Assembly: GCF_001816165.1 (NCBI RefSeq)
Contig: NZ_MDZC01000028.1
Span: 28,235-92,234, forward strand
Length of the DNA stretch: 64,000 nt
Direction of reading: 5' to 3'
DNA from: Hymenobacter glacialis
GTDB lineage: Bacteria; Bacteroidota; Bacteroidia; Cytophagales; Hymenobacteraceae
The notes beneath the pieces were generated by a model, which saw nothing but the letters and a program-made list of their open reading frames with translations, was not told the origin of the DNA and searched no databases. This document shows, one piece after another, positions 8,743 to 17,302 of this stretch. How positions within the stretch are numbered: the stretch's first letter is position 1; each line of letters begins with the position of its first letter. Position numbers and translations under genes: made by a program.

Positions 8743-10065
8743 ATGAACCACTTATCCCCCCATTGCATGCGCCAACTGCTACTTCTATTGCTTGTCTTGC
8801 TGTTCGCCACATGCCCTTCCTGGGTAAGTGCCCAGGTGAAGGCCCTTCGCTTCGGCCAGGTGATTGACGGCCGGGGCCGGGTCATTCCCAACGCCGTGAT
8901 TTTGGTTAAGACCGACCGCATCGTGGCCGTGGGCCCGGAGAAAGACGTGATTGTCCCGGCCACTGCCGAAATCCTGGACCTGCGGGCGTACACGGCCATC
9001 CCCGGGCTCATTGACGCGCACACTCATATGACTTTTTATTGGGATAAAGCGCCCGGTACCACCCCATGGCAACAACTGGGCACGCTGGGGCCGGCCGTAA
9101 CGGTGTTTCTGGCCCAGGAAAACGCTCGAAAAACGCTGGAAACCGGCGTCACCACCGTTCGCGACCTGGGTTCCTCGGACAACATGGACCTGGCCATGCG
9201 CGCGCTCATAAACCGGGGTGCCATGCACGGGCCGCGCATGTTTGTGGCCGGCAACGGCCTGCACATCAGCAGCTCGCCCTACAAAGTGGGGGCCGTGCCC
9301 GACCCCGGGCAATGCGACGGCGTGGCCGAGGTGCAGCGCGTGGCCCGGCAGCAGCTGGCGGCTGGCGCCGACTGGATTAAAATGTACGGCTCGACCGGCA
9401 GCGACCAGGATGTGACCGGGTTTCAGACCTTTGGCTATGAGGAGATGAAAGCCGCCGCCGACGTGGCGCACCGCACCGGCAAGCGCATCGCCATCCATTC
9501 CTACGGCCCCGACGGCGCCCGCGACGCGGTGCGGGCCGGCACCAATACCGTGGAGCACGCCATTGACCTGGACGACGCCACGCTGGCCGCCATGGCCCGG
9601 CAAGGCACCATTTACGTGCCCACCGTGGAGCACAACCGCTACTACATCGCCCACCGGGCCGAATACGGCTACGATTCGACCATAGTGGCCGGCCTGAACC
9701 AATACGTGGCCAAAAACTTTGAGACACTAAAGCGGGCCGTCAAGGCCCGGGTGAAAATTGCCATGGGCTCGGATGCCGTGTTTACGGGCTTTGGCGAGAA
9801 TACCCGCGAACTGGCCTGGTTCGTCAAAGCCGGCATGAGCCCGGCGCAGGCCCTGCGCACGGCCACGGTGACCGGGGCCGAAATGCTGGGCATGGAGGGG
9901 TCCTTGGGTGCCCTCTTGCCCGGCTATTACGCCGACATCGTAGCCGTCGAAGGCGACCCGCTCAAGGATATAAACGTGGTCATCGACCACGTGAAATGGG
10001 TGATGAAAGCCGGTCAGGTGGAAGTGAATCACACGACGCCAGCAACTCCTGCCACCCAGCGGTGA
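8743..10065 (+). CDS. Metal-dependent amidohydrolase (imidazolonepropionase/prolidase-like)
   Basis: Exported amidohydrolase-superfamily enzyme of 440 residues. After a signal peptide (LLLLLLVLLFATCPSWVSAQ) it shows the urease-type fold pattern: the beta-sandwich start VKALRFGQVIDGRG, the first metal pair in GLIDAHTHM, a candidate carboxylated lysine in ADWIKMYG, the second-metal histidines in IAIHSYGPDG and TVEHAIDLDD, and the catalytic aspartate in GSDAVFTG. The C-terminal ALLPGYYADIVAVEGDPLKDI closes the small domain. The family contains Xaa-Pro dipeptidases and N-acyl amino-acid hydrolases, which suits the peptidase neighbourhood. An internal ATG at 8767 (MRQLLLLL) is an equally plausible start and gives a more standard signal peptide. 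Confidence 0.88.
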   Translation: MNHLSPHCMRQLLLLLLVLLFATCPSWVSAQVKALRFGQVIDGRGRVIPNAVILVKTDRIVAVGPEKDVIVPATAEILDLRAYTAIPGLIDAHTHMTFYWDKAPGTTPWQQLGTLGPAVTVFLAQENARKTLETGVTTVRDLGSSDNMDLAMRALINRGAMHGPRMFVAGNGLHISSSPYKVGAVPDPGQCDGVAEVQRVARQQLAAGADWIKMYGSTGSDQDVTGFQTFGYEEMKAAADVAHRTGKRIAIHSYGPDGARDAVRAGTNTVEHAIDLDDATLAAMARQGTIYVPTVEHNRYYIAHRAEYGYDSTIVAGLNQYVAKNFETLKRAVKARVKIAMGSDAVFTGFGENTRELAWFVKAGMSPAQALRTATVTGAEMLGMEGSLGALLPGYYADIVAVEGDPLKDINVVIDHVKWVMKAGQVEVNHTTPATPATQR

Positions 10066-10444
10066 AGCAGCCCAAGTGGGGCTGACCCCACGTTCTAACC
10101 AGCTGCTTGGTTGCTTACCAAACAAAAGGCGTGCTACGGCTGGTGAGCAGTGACACGAGCCTGAACCAGCCCCAGTCAACGACGATTTATCGAAGACCAT
10201 GTGAACCCGTATCAAAGGTTTATGCGTCGAAAAACACTATAAGTCGCTCAAGAAATCGCCGCCTAACATCAGCTGCTAATTGGTAATCAAAAATGGAGGC
10301 TTTCGCAATGTGCGGCTGGCGCATACCATCAGCTGCTAATTGAGCATGTGACGATTGGCCTAATGCGAGCTGGCAACGTATACGCGAAAACAGGCTTGGA
10401 TTGCCCTCTTTGCATTCTTAATTTCCAATTACTACTTAAAAACA
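10066..10444. other. 379-bp intergenic gap with a 60-bp-spaced direct repeat
   Basis: No gene is seen. Two exact 16-bp copies of CATCAGCTGCTAATTG start at 10267 and 10327, exactly 60 bp apart. The rest of each 60-bp unit is not conserved, so this is not a simple tandem duplication. The right end turns A/T-rich ahead of the DUF1990 pair and probably carries their promoter. Confidence 0.6.
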
Positions 10445-11026
10445 GTGGCCGACACTCATCAATCTGAACAACCGGCCGCCACTGGCTCGGGGCCGTGGCT
10501 GGAGCGGCGCTACTACATCGACGTGGCTCGGCCGCGCCGCACGCCGGCTCAGCTTATGGGCGAAGTCCAGGCTGATGTGGCCCACTTTGCCCCCGAGCTG
10601 CTGGCCAACTTCAAGAAAAAGGAAGGCAGCGAAAACGGCTTGCGCGTGGGCGAGGAATTCGAAATTGCCATCCTTGGCCCCTGGAACGGGTGTGTGCGCG
10701 TGACCGAAGTTGGTACCACGTCCTTTGAGTTCATCACCCTCGAGGGCCACCCCGAGGCGGGCCGCATTCATTTCGAAGCGCACTACCTGGACGAATCGCC
10801 CGACGTGCTGCGCTTTGAAATCCGCTCGCGGGCCCGCTCCCGCGATGGGCTGGTGGCTTTTGCTTACAACACCACCGGCATTGGCAAGCGCGTGCAGGAG
10901 GCCACCTGGGTCGAGTTCTGTCGGCGCGTGGCGGCGGCCAGCGGCGGCCAGGCCTTGGGCGAGGTAGTAGTAGAAACCAGCACCCAAGACGAAAGGGGCA
11001 CCTGTGACTTCGAGCGCCATGCATAG
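10445..11026 (+). CDS. DUF1990 family protein (first of a coupled pair)
   Basis: Cytosolic protein of 193 residues with a GTG start at 10445; no ATG is available in frame before the conserved region. The family signature is a central block ITLEGHPEAGRIHFEAHYLDE followed by a C-terminal helix with KRVQEATWVEF, as in DUF1990, whose fold resembles lipid- or ligand-binding SRPBCC-like proteins. No catalytic motif is recognised. Its stop codon overlaps the start of the next gene, also DUF1990, which points to translational coupling and perhaps a heterodimer. Confidence 0.7.
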   Translation: MADTHQSEQPAATGSGPWLERRYYIDVARPRRTPAQLMGEVQADVAHFAPELLANFKKKEGSENGLRVGEEFEIAILGPWNGCVRVTEVGTTSFEFITLEGHPEAGRIHFEAHYLDESPDVLRFEIRSRARSRDGLVAFAYNTTGIGKRVQEATWVEFCRRVAAASGGQALGEVVVETSTQDERGTCDFERHA

Positions 11027-11729
11027 CCCTACCGGGCACGGCCCGGCCGGGAAGGGCCCTGCCAGGCCGCCGCTATGGGAGCAGCAGCGCGCCCGCCTCG
11101 AGGCCTACGCCAACACCGAAGTCAACTACGATTTTAGCCGCCAAAGCGAGTACACCACCGCCACCGGCTGGCGCCTCGACGACTACGAAACCGACCTGCC
11201 CGCCGAAGCGCCTGGCCCGCCCGCTGCGGCCGGCTCCTTCGCGGCGGCGCAGGATGTGCTGCGGCGCTACGCCTTCCCACCGCCTGACCTCATTACCGGC
11301 ATTTTTGTGCCCGACGGCCCACTCGAAAAGCGCGTCATGGTGCTGCGGGCGCAGTTTCTGTTCTTTAAGTTTTACTTCGGCGTGCGGGTGAGCGGCGTGA
11401 CCGATGAGGCCGCTCGCGACACGCCCGATGGGCCCGAGCGGGTGTGGGGCTACGGCTACCGCACCCTCGAAGGCCACTTCGAGCGCGGGCAGATTGACTT
11501 CACCATCCACAAAAACCTGGACACCGGCACGGTGCAGTTTCGCATCCACGCCGTGTCGCAGTCCGGCCAGATTCGTAATCCCTTTTACTGGATTGGTTTC
11601 AAGCTGTTTGGGCGAATGCTCCAACGCAAGTTTGCCCGCGAGTCATTGAAGCGCATGCAGACCCTGGTAGATGCCGCGCTGGCGCAAGAGAAGCTGCCTG
11701 CGCTGCCTGCTGCCGTCACAAGTGCCTGA
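11019..11729 (+). CDS. DUF1990 family protein (second of a coupled pair)
   Basis: DUF1990 protein of 236 residues. The chosen start is the ATG at 11019, inside ATGCATAG, where the upstream gene's TAG is read in another frame; a GTG at 11004 would add five residues. Family features are YDFSRQSEYTTATGW near the N-terminus, the block VWGYGYRTLEGHFERGQIDFTIH, the strand GTVQFRIHAVSQSGQ and the closing helix GRMLQRKFARESLKRMQ. It is clearly diverged from its upstream partner rather than a recent duplicate. No function is assigned to the family that I can rely on. There is no signal peptide or transmembrane segment. Confidence 0.75.
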   Translation: MHSPTGHGPAGKGPARPPLWEQQRARLEAYANTEVNYDFSRQSEYTTATGWRLDDYETDLPAEAPGPPAAAGSFAAAQDVLRRYAFPPPDLITGIFVPDGPLEKRVMVLRAQFLFFKFYFGVRVSGVTDEAARDTPDGPERVWGYGYRTLEGHFERGQIDFTIHKNLDTGTVQFRIHAVSQSGQIRNPFYWIGFKLFGRMLQRKFARESLKRMQTLVDAALAQEKLPALPAAVTSA

Positions 11730-11737
11730 AAGGGTGA

Positions 11738-12043
11738 CTAATGGAAGAGACGGCGGTCGGCCCAGAACGTGCCGAACGGTAACACCGACGCCACCAGGGC
11801 CAGCGCCGCCTTCCCCAACGACCACCGGTACTGAATGGCCACCTGAATGACCAGCAGCACGTATACCACAAACAGCACGCCGTGCGCCATGCCCACGTAG
11901 CGCACCGCCGTGGGCTGCCCCGCCAAATACTTCAGGGGCATGGCAATGCCCAGCAGCACCAACAACGAAACGCCCTCCAGAAAACCAATCAGCCGCAGGC
12001 GGCCCAACGACGTAAGCAATAAAGTACCGGGGGTAAGGGACAT
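11738..12043 (-). CDS. DUF3817 small integral membrane protein
   Basis: Membrane protein of 101 residues with three hydrophobic stretches: FLEGVSLLVLLGIAMPLKYLA, MAHGVLFVVYVLLVIQVAIQ and LALVASVLPFGTFWADRRLF. The arrangement LRLIGFLEGVS ... PLKY ... VGMAHGVLF ... LPFGTFWAD is the DUF3817 pattern, in which the conserved E, PLKY, H and ending FGTF/D are characteristic. The start at 12043 (MSLTPGTLLLTSLGRLR) is preferred; the longer frame to 12115 adds an unlikely Arg/Cys-rich leader. It converges on the DUF1990 pair with only 8 bp between stops and no hairpin there. Function unknown. Confidence 0.85.
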   Translation of the reverse strand: MSLTPGTLLLTSLGRLRLIGFLEGVSLLVLLGIAMPLKYLAGQPTAVRYVGMAHGVLFVVYVLLVIQVAIQYRWSLGKAALALVASVLPFGTFWADRRLFH

Positions 12044-12222
12044 GGAGCAGGGTGTAGAATACGGCTGCAAAGGTACCCCACGCTTTCCGGCCCTCCTCCC
12101 GCAAACCTTCGCCAACCGGCGCGGTTAGCCCACTCCCGGCCTTCGGATTTTCAACCGCTGAGCCAACAGCACCGCGGTGGTGCTAACTCACAACTCATAA
12201 TTCAACACTCATAACTCCCAAA

Positions 12223-13269
12223 ATGCTTCCTACTAAAGCTTACGCGGCTCCGGCCCCCAGCGTGCCCCTGGCGCCTTTCGATTTTGAGCGCCGCGACGTT
12301 GGCGCGCACGATGTTCTCATTGACATTCAATTCTGTGGCGTTTGCCACTCCGACCTGCACCAGATTCGCGACGAGTGGGGTGCGGGTATTTTCCCTATGG
12401 TGCCCGGCCACGAAATTGTGGGCCGCGTGACCCAGGTAGGCGCCCAGGTGAAAAACTTTAAAGTGGGCGACCTGGCCGGCGTGGGCTGCATGGTGGACTC
12501 CTGCCGCACCTGCCCCAGCTGCCAGGAAGGCCTGGAGCAGTACTGCGAAACCGGTATGGTGGGCACCTACGCCGGCACCGAAAAGGAAACCGGCCGCCCC
12601 ACCTACGGCGGCTACTCCAGCCAGATTGTGGTAGACGAGAAGTACACCCTTCGGGTATCGGAGAAGCTGGATTTGGCCCGCGTGGCGCCGCTGCTCTGCG
12701 CCGGCATCACCACCTACTCGCCCCTGCGGCAGTGGAACGTGGGCGCCGGCCACCGCGTGGGCGTGATGGGCCTGGGCGGCCTGGGCCACATGGCTGTGAA
12801 GCTGGCCGCCGCCATGGGTGCCGAAGTCACGGTGCTCAGCACCTCGCCCGGTAAGGAAGCCGATGCCAAAGGGCTGGGTGCCCACAAGTTTGTGGTAACC
12901 AAAGACCAGGCGCAGCTGAAGTCGGTGAATAACTACTTCGACTTCATCATCAACACCGTGTCGGCTCCACTCGACCTGGCTTCCTACCTGAACCTGCTAC
13001 GTCGCGACGGCACCATGATTTTGCTGGGCGTGCCGCCTGAAGCCCCGCAGGTCCACGCCTTCAATTTGATTGGGAAGCGCCGCCGCATCGCCGGCTCGCT
13101 CATCGGCGGCATTGCCGAAACCCAGGAAATGCTGGACTTCTGCGCCGAGCACAACATCATGTCCGACATCGAGCTGATTGACATCAAGGACATCAACGAA
13201 GCCTACGAGCGCATGCTGAAAGGCGACGTGAAGTACCGCTTCGTGATTGACCTGGCCACGCTGAAATAA
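12223..13269 (+). CDS. Zinc-dependent NAD(P) alcohol dehydrogenase (CAD/YahK type)
   Basis: Medium-chain zinc alcohol dehydrogenase of 348 residues, probably reducing aldehydes with NADPH as the cinnamyl-alcohol dehydrogenase/YahK branch does. Catalytic zinc ligands are visible in CGVCHSDLHQ and PGHEIVGRV. The structural zinc cluster is in CMVDSCRTCPSCQEGLEQYC, and the Rossmann nucleotide site is GLGGLGHMAVKLAAAMGAEVTVLSTS, where S rather than an acidic residue after the second strand favours NADP. The ending YERMLKGDVKYRFVIDLATL is typical. The 80 bp upstream contain iterated AACTCA(C/T)AA-type short repeats. It is followed by a long palindrome and a terminator, so it is probably monocistronic. 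Confidence 0.95.
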   Translation: MLPTKAYAAPAPSVPLAPFDFERRDVGAHDVLIDIQFCGVCHSDLHQIRDEWGAGIFPMVPGHEIVGRVTQVGAQVKNFKVGDLAGVGCMVDSCRTCPSCQEGLEQYCETGMVGTYAGTEKETGRPTYGGYSSQIVVDEKYTLRVSEKLDLARVAPLLCAGITTYSPLRQWNVGAGHRVGVMGLGGLGHMAVKLAAAMGAEVTVLSTSPGKEADAKGLGAHKFVVTKDQAQLKSVNNYFDFIINTVSAPLDLASYLNLLRRDGTMILLGVPPEAPQVHAFNLIGKRRRIAGSLIGGIAETQEMLDFCAEHNIMSDIELIDIKDINEAYERMLKGDVKYRFVIDLATLK

Positions 13270-13312
13270 GCTCTGGCTGACTTTCAGCTATTGAAGCTGT
13301 ATAGCAAGCAAA

Positions 13313-13411
13313 AAGCCCGTCATGCTGAACTTGTCGAAGCATCTCTACCGCTTCGTATGAGACGGCAACGAAGCGGTAGAGATGCTTCGACAAGCTCAGC
13401 ATGACGGGCTT
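13313..13411. repeat. Long intergenic palindrome (44-bp arms), family A
   Basis: The arms 13313-13356 and 13368-13411 are inverted copies with a single mismatch (GAACTTG against GAGCTTG on the same strand). They contain the motif GTCATGCTGA...CGAAGCATCTCTACCGCTTCG. The same unit recurs at 46672-46768 and, more diverged, at 25502 and 31522. It lies between convergent genes just ahead of a classical terminator. Confidence 0.9.
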
Positions 13412-13431
13412 ATAAGCTCCGAACAACTAAT

Positions 13432-13472
13432 AAAAAAGGCCCTGCACATCACTGCGTAGGGCCTTTTTGTTT
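13432..13472. terminator. Bidirectional intrinsic terminator between convergent genes
   Basis: AAAAAAGGCCCT and AGGGCCTTTTT pair around a loop and are flanked by A- and T-runs on the two sides, so it can serve both the alcohol dehydrogenase (plus) and the exonuclease (minus). Confidence 0.8.
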
Positions 13473-13499
13473 GTGCTGGCGTGGGAATTGCGCGCCGGG

Positions 13500-14321
13500 C
13501 TACACCGCCGCAATGCGCATGGCAGGCACGGCGGGCCAGGGCGTAGCCGTTAGCTGCACGGTGTCCCACAGGGATTTCTGGCCGGTGTAGTGCAGGAACA
13601 CGCGCGCCGTGGTGATGATGTCCTTTTCGCAGTACGCCACGATGCGGGCCAGGTCTTTCTTTACCCAATAGGTATGGGCTACCTGCGAGCCGTCGATGTC
13701 GTCTTTGGGCGAGGGGATGCCGAATACGCCGGCCAGCAGGGCCAGCGTGATGTGGCCTTTGTTGTCGCCGAATTTCCACAGTTCCATGGTGTCAAGCAGG
13801 TGGGGGAGGTCCCAGGGTTTGTGGCCGGCAATGTCGAGCATGGGCGGAATGTCCTGCCCGCAAATCAGCATGCGGCGGCCCAGGTAGCCGTAGTCGAACT
13901 CGCGGCCGTTGTGGGCGCAGAGGAAGTGGCCATCGGGGCCGGCCGTGTCGAGCTTGGCGTACCGGCTGGGGCCGTAGGGGGCGTAGCGCTGCAGGAAATG
14001 GCCAAACCCGCGCAGTACCTCGCACTCGTCGTCGTCGGCAAAAGACTTGGTGCGAAATTCCAGCGTGTCGTCCTTCAGCAGGCGGAAGAAGCCCACCGAG
14101 ATGCACACCACCTTGCCAAACTCGGCGTAGAGGCCGCCGTTGGCAAACAACTCTTCGTGGGTTTGGCCGTCGGCCAGCTCGCGGGCGTGGCGCTTCTCGC
14201 AGAATTTTTTCCAGAGCGGCTGGTGCGTGGCCGGCAGCTCGGCGTGGGTGGCGTGGCCCGGCACGGTTTCAATATCGACAAAGAAAACGCGGGTCAGGTC
14301 GACGTGGCGGAGAATATTCAT
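13500..14321 (-). CDS. PolB-like 3'-5' exonuclease (ribonuclease H fold)
   Basis: Predicted DnaQ/PolB-type 3'-5' exonuclease of 273 residues (DNA_pol_B_exo2 family), a stand-alone nuclease. The start at 14321 (MNILRHVDLTRVFFVDIETVPG) places the first acidic motif DIE at the N-terminus, where the family has it; the longer frame to 14432 adds no domain. Further acidic positions are in LCAHNGREFDYGYLGRRM (ExoII-like, with D) and in VAYCEKDIITTARVFL (ExoIII-like YxxxD type). The stretch PKDDIDGSQVAHTYW matches the family's SKDDIDGSxV block. It is cytosolic, probably in DNA repair or nucleic-acid trimming. It converges with the alcohol dehydrogenase and diverges from the TonB receptor. Confidence 0.88.
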   Translation of the reverse strand: MNILRHVDLTRVFFVDIETVPGHATHAELPATHQPLWKKFCEKRHARELADGQTHEELFANGGLYAEFGKVVCISVGFFRLLKDDTLEFRTKSFADDDECEVLRGFGHFLQRYAPYGPSRYAKLDTAGPDGHFLCAHNGREFDYGYLGRRMLICGQDIPPMLDIAGHKPWDLPHLLDTMELWKFGDNKGHITLALLAGVFGIPSPKDDIDGSQVAHTYWVKKDLARIVAYCEKDIITTARVFLHYTGQKSLWDTVQLTATPWPAVPAMRIAAV

Positions 14322-14703
14322 GGGTAGCAACAAAGAAGAACCGCTATGAAGGTAGTGCCCGCCGTGCTCGCCTGCCAAATTTTGCCGGGTAAACCTCTGT
14401 CGAATTGAGCCAAGACCTTTCCTTTGAGGCACAGCCCAAATTTATAGGTTGGGCCACCTCGACGCACAAACCAGGGCAGTAAGCTGGCGGCGGGGGCAGT
14501 CGTTTGCCCCAGCACATCGGTAATCGCAAACTGAGCAATAATAGGCCGCCTTGTTTCGATATATAGCTGCAGGTGCATAGCTAAGGTCGACTTTCGCTAG
14601 CCAGCTACAATGTAGCGGGTGTGCCATGCAACGACGAATGGCTTTTGTGTCTCCTTCCAACACTTTTTCTTCTTCCAAACACCTTTCCTACCTGCTTCTG
14701 CAA
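14322..14703. other. 382-bp divergent intergenic region
   Basis: This separates the exonuclease (minus) from the TonB receptor (plus) and should hold both promoters. A minus-strand stretch around 14440-14580 reads LQLYIETRRPIIAQFAITD, weakly like a T9SS sorting-domain strand, but it is too short and unsupported to call a gene. Confidence 0.4.
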
Positions 14704-17187
14704 ATGACTTACTTCTACCGCTTGCTACTGGCGCTACTGCTGGCCGCGCCTGTTTTCACGGCTCCGGTTTGGGCGCAACAGCCGGCCCTGCCGGCCGCAC
14801 CGCCCGCCGGCACCGGCTCCATCACGGGCGTGGTGCTCGACTCGCTGAACCGCCAGCCGGTGCCCTACGCCACGGTAGTGCTGCTGCCGCCCGCGCCCAA
14901 CGATAAGGCCATCACCGGCATTGCGGCCGACGACAACGGCCGGTTCACCTTCACCAAGCTGGTGGCGGGGCCGGCGCGGCTGCGCGTGAGCTACGTGGGC
15001 TACGGCACCCAGACGCGGGCCGTCACCATCACGGCCGGGGCCACCGATGCGGGCACGTTCCGGCTGCCCACGGCTGGCACGGCGCTGGCCGAGGCGGTGG
15101 TCATTGGCACCAAGCCGGTGGTGGAAGTGCGGCCTGACCGCATTGTGTACAACGCCGAACAGGACGTGACCAACACCGGCGGCACTGCCGCCGACGTGCT
15201 GCGCAAGGCCCCACTGCTGGCCGTGGACGGCGAAGGCAACGTGAAAATGCGCGGCTCCGGCAACTTCCGGGTGCTGGTGAACAACAAGCCCTCGCCCACG
15301 ATGGCCGCCAACCTGGCCGACGCCCTGAAAAGCATCCCGGCCGACCAGATTAAGAGCGTCGAAATCATTACCACGCCACCGGCCAAGTACGATGGCGAGG
15401 GCACGGCCGGCATCATCAACATCGTGCTGAAAAAAGGGGTGGACCGCGGCGTGAACGGCCGCCTGGGGGCGTCGGGTGGCAACCGGGGCGCTAATACCAA
15501 CGCGTCGCTCAACTTTAAGAAGGGCAAATTCGGCTTCACCTCAGCGGCCAGCGTGGGCCGGTGGTTCGGGCCCAACGAGTTTGAGCGTGAACGCAACGGC
15601 CTGCTGGACGCCTCCACGCTTACCCAGAGCAGCGCGGGCCGCAACAATGGTGGCTACTACTACGGCAGCCTGGGCCTGGACTACGATGTGAGCGAGCGCC
15701 AAAGCGTTTCGCTGGCCGGCTCGCTGAACGGCTACGGCGGCGAAAGCAGCAACGGCCTGCTGAGCCGTTTCACGACGCCCAATGCCACGCAGAACAGCCT
15801 GTTCTTCCGCGACACCGACAACTTGTTCAGCGGCCTCAATGCCGAGGTGACGGGCACCTACACCCAGACCTTTGCCCAGGCCCGCCGCGAGTGGAGCGTG
15901 CTGGGCCAGTACTCGCGCAACGACAACACCTTCGGCTACAATTACGACGAGTTCCGCAACTCGGCAGTGGCGCTGGAACGCCCGCTGGCCGACTACCGCG
16001 AGCGCAGCCGCGGTCGCACGCCCGGCTCGGAATACACATTCCAGACCGATTTTGTGCAGCCGTTCGGCGAGAAGCAGACCCTGGAAACCGGATTGAAAGC
16101 CATTTTTCGGCGCACCGGCTCGGAGGCCGACGTGGACGGCCTGCGCCGGGGCGAAACAACGGATTTTGCGCGCCTGCCCGGCCGCTCCACCGACTTCAGC
16201 TACGACCAGAACGTGCAGGCAGCCTACGCCACCTATTCCTTCGCGCCCAGCAAAAAGCTGAACCTGAGCCTGGGTAGCCGTTTGGAGCGCACCGCCCTTT
16301 CGGCCACGTTCCAGAGCACCGACCCCGGTTTCAAAGTTGATTACTACTCGCTGCTGCCCAACGGCAACGCCCAGTACGCTTTTAGTGAATCCAACAGCCT
16401 GCGCCTGGCCTACAGCCGCCGCATCACCCGGCCCTACATCTACTACCTCAACCCTTTCCGCAACTTGGGCGACCCGCAGAACATTTCCTTCGGCAACCCC
16501 AACCTCAACCCCGAGCTGACCGATTCCTACGAGTTGAGCTTCAACACCAACGGGAAGGCGGGCTCGCTCAACGTGTCGGCCTCGGTGCGCCGCACCGGCA
16601 ACGCCATTGAAAGTGTGCGCCGGGCCACGGCCACGGTGGGCGTAACGGAAGAAACCTACGCCAATGTAGCGTCCAACGCCTTTTATCAGCTCAACTTCTA
16701 CGGGTCGGCCAAGCCGGCTGAGGGCTGGGACATCAGCGGCGGCCTCGATGTGCAGTACATTGTGCGCCGCAGCCCCACGCTGGGCATCGAGCGCACGGGG
16801 TTCACGGCGGGCCTGAACTTCAATACGTCGTACAAATTACCCAAGAGCTTCACAGCCCAGGCATTTGCCTACGCATCCCTGCCCAGCCCCGAGCTGCAGG
16901 GCCGGGGCGCCTCCAACCTGTACTATTCCCTGGGGGTGAAAAAGAACCTGCTGAAAGGCAAAGCCGACCTCACGCTGAACGTCACGAACCCGTTCAACGC
17001 CTACTGGGCTTATCGGAGCACGGTCAATACGCCTTCGTTCAGCGAGCAGCAGGAGTACCGGGGCTTCCAGCGGAGCATTCGCATTAGCTTCGGCTACCGC
17101 TTCGGCCAGGAGCAGCAGGGCAAGCGCCGCAAGTCCATCTCGAACGACGACGTGAAAGGCGGCGGTAGCAAGCAGGGCGGGCAGTAG
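14704..17187 (+). CDS. TonB-dependent receptor, OMP_b-brl_3 type
   Basis: Outer-membrane receptor of 827 residues. The start at 14704 (MTYFYRLLLALLLAAPVFTAPVWA) gives a signal peptide directly; the longer frame to 14626 puts 26 polar residues before it. Order of domains: signal peptide, CarboxypepD_reg-like beta-sandwich about residues 40-120 (GSITGVVLDSLNRQPVPYATV), plug about 130-225 (GGTAADVLRKAPLLAVDGEGNVKMRGSGNFRVLVNNKP), then a long barrel with many aromatic strand ends. EIITTPPAKYDGEGTAGIINIVLKKG is diagnostic of this receptor class. No SusD partner or regulator is adjacent, so the cargo is unknown. The C-terminus is basic and low-complexity (GKRRKSISNDDVKGGGSKQGGQ), not an aromatic-ended last strand. 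Confidence 0.9.
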   Translation: MTYFYRLLLALLLAAPVFTAPVWAQQPALPAAPPAGTGSITGVVLDSLNRQPVPYATVVLLPPAPNDKAITGIAADDNGRFTFTKLVAGPARLRVSYVGYGTQTRAVTITAGATDAGTFRLPTAGTALAEAVVIGTKPVVEVRPDRIVYNAEQDVTNTGGTAADVLRKAPLLAVDGEGNVKMRGSGNFRVLVNNKPSPTMAANLADALKSIPADQIKSVEIITTPPAKYDGEGTAGIINIVLKKGVDRGVNGRLGASGGNRGANTNASLNFKKGKFGFTSAASVGRWFGPNEFERERNGLLDASTLTQSSAGRNNGGYYYGSLGLDYDVSERQSVSLAGSLNGYGGESSNGLLSRFTTPNATQNSLFFRDTDNLFSGLNAEVTGTYTQTFAQARREWSVLGQYSRNDNTFGYNYDEFRNSAVALERPLADYRERSRGRTPGSEYTFQTDFVQPFGEKQTLETGLKAIFRRTGSEADVDGLRRGETTDFARLPGRSTDFSYDQNVQAAYATYSFAPSKKLNLSLGSRLERTALSATFQSTDPGFKVDYYSLLPNGNAQYAFSESNSLRLAYSRRITRPYIYYLNPFRNLGDPQNISFGNPNLNPELTDSYELSFNTNGKAGSLNVSASVRRTGNAIESVRRATATVGVTEETYANVASNAFYQLNFYGSAKPAEGWDISGGLDVQYIVRRSPTLGIERTGFTAGLNFNTSYKLPKSFTAQAFAYASLPSPELQGRGASNLYYSLGVKKNLLKGKADLTLNVTNPFNAYWAYRSTVNTPSFSEQQEYRGFQRSIRISFGYRFGQEQQGKRRKSISNDDVKGGGSKQGGQ

Positions 17188-17302
17188 CCGCTGGCAGGAG
17201 GGAGCGCGCGGGCGGGGGCCGCACCTGGGCCAGTTGGTTCGGAGTGCACGGCTCGCCATGTAATATTGCCCGCCGCCCGCAAATTCCTGTCCTCCCAACG
17301 CC

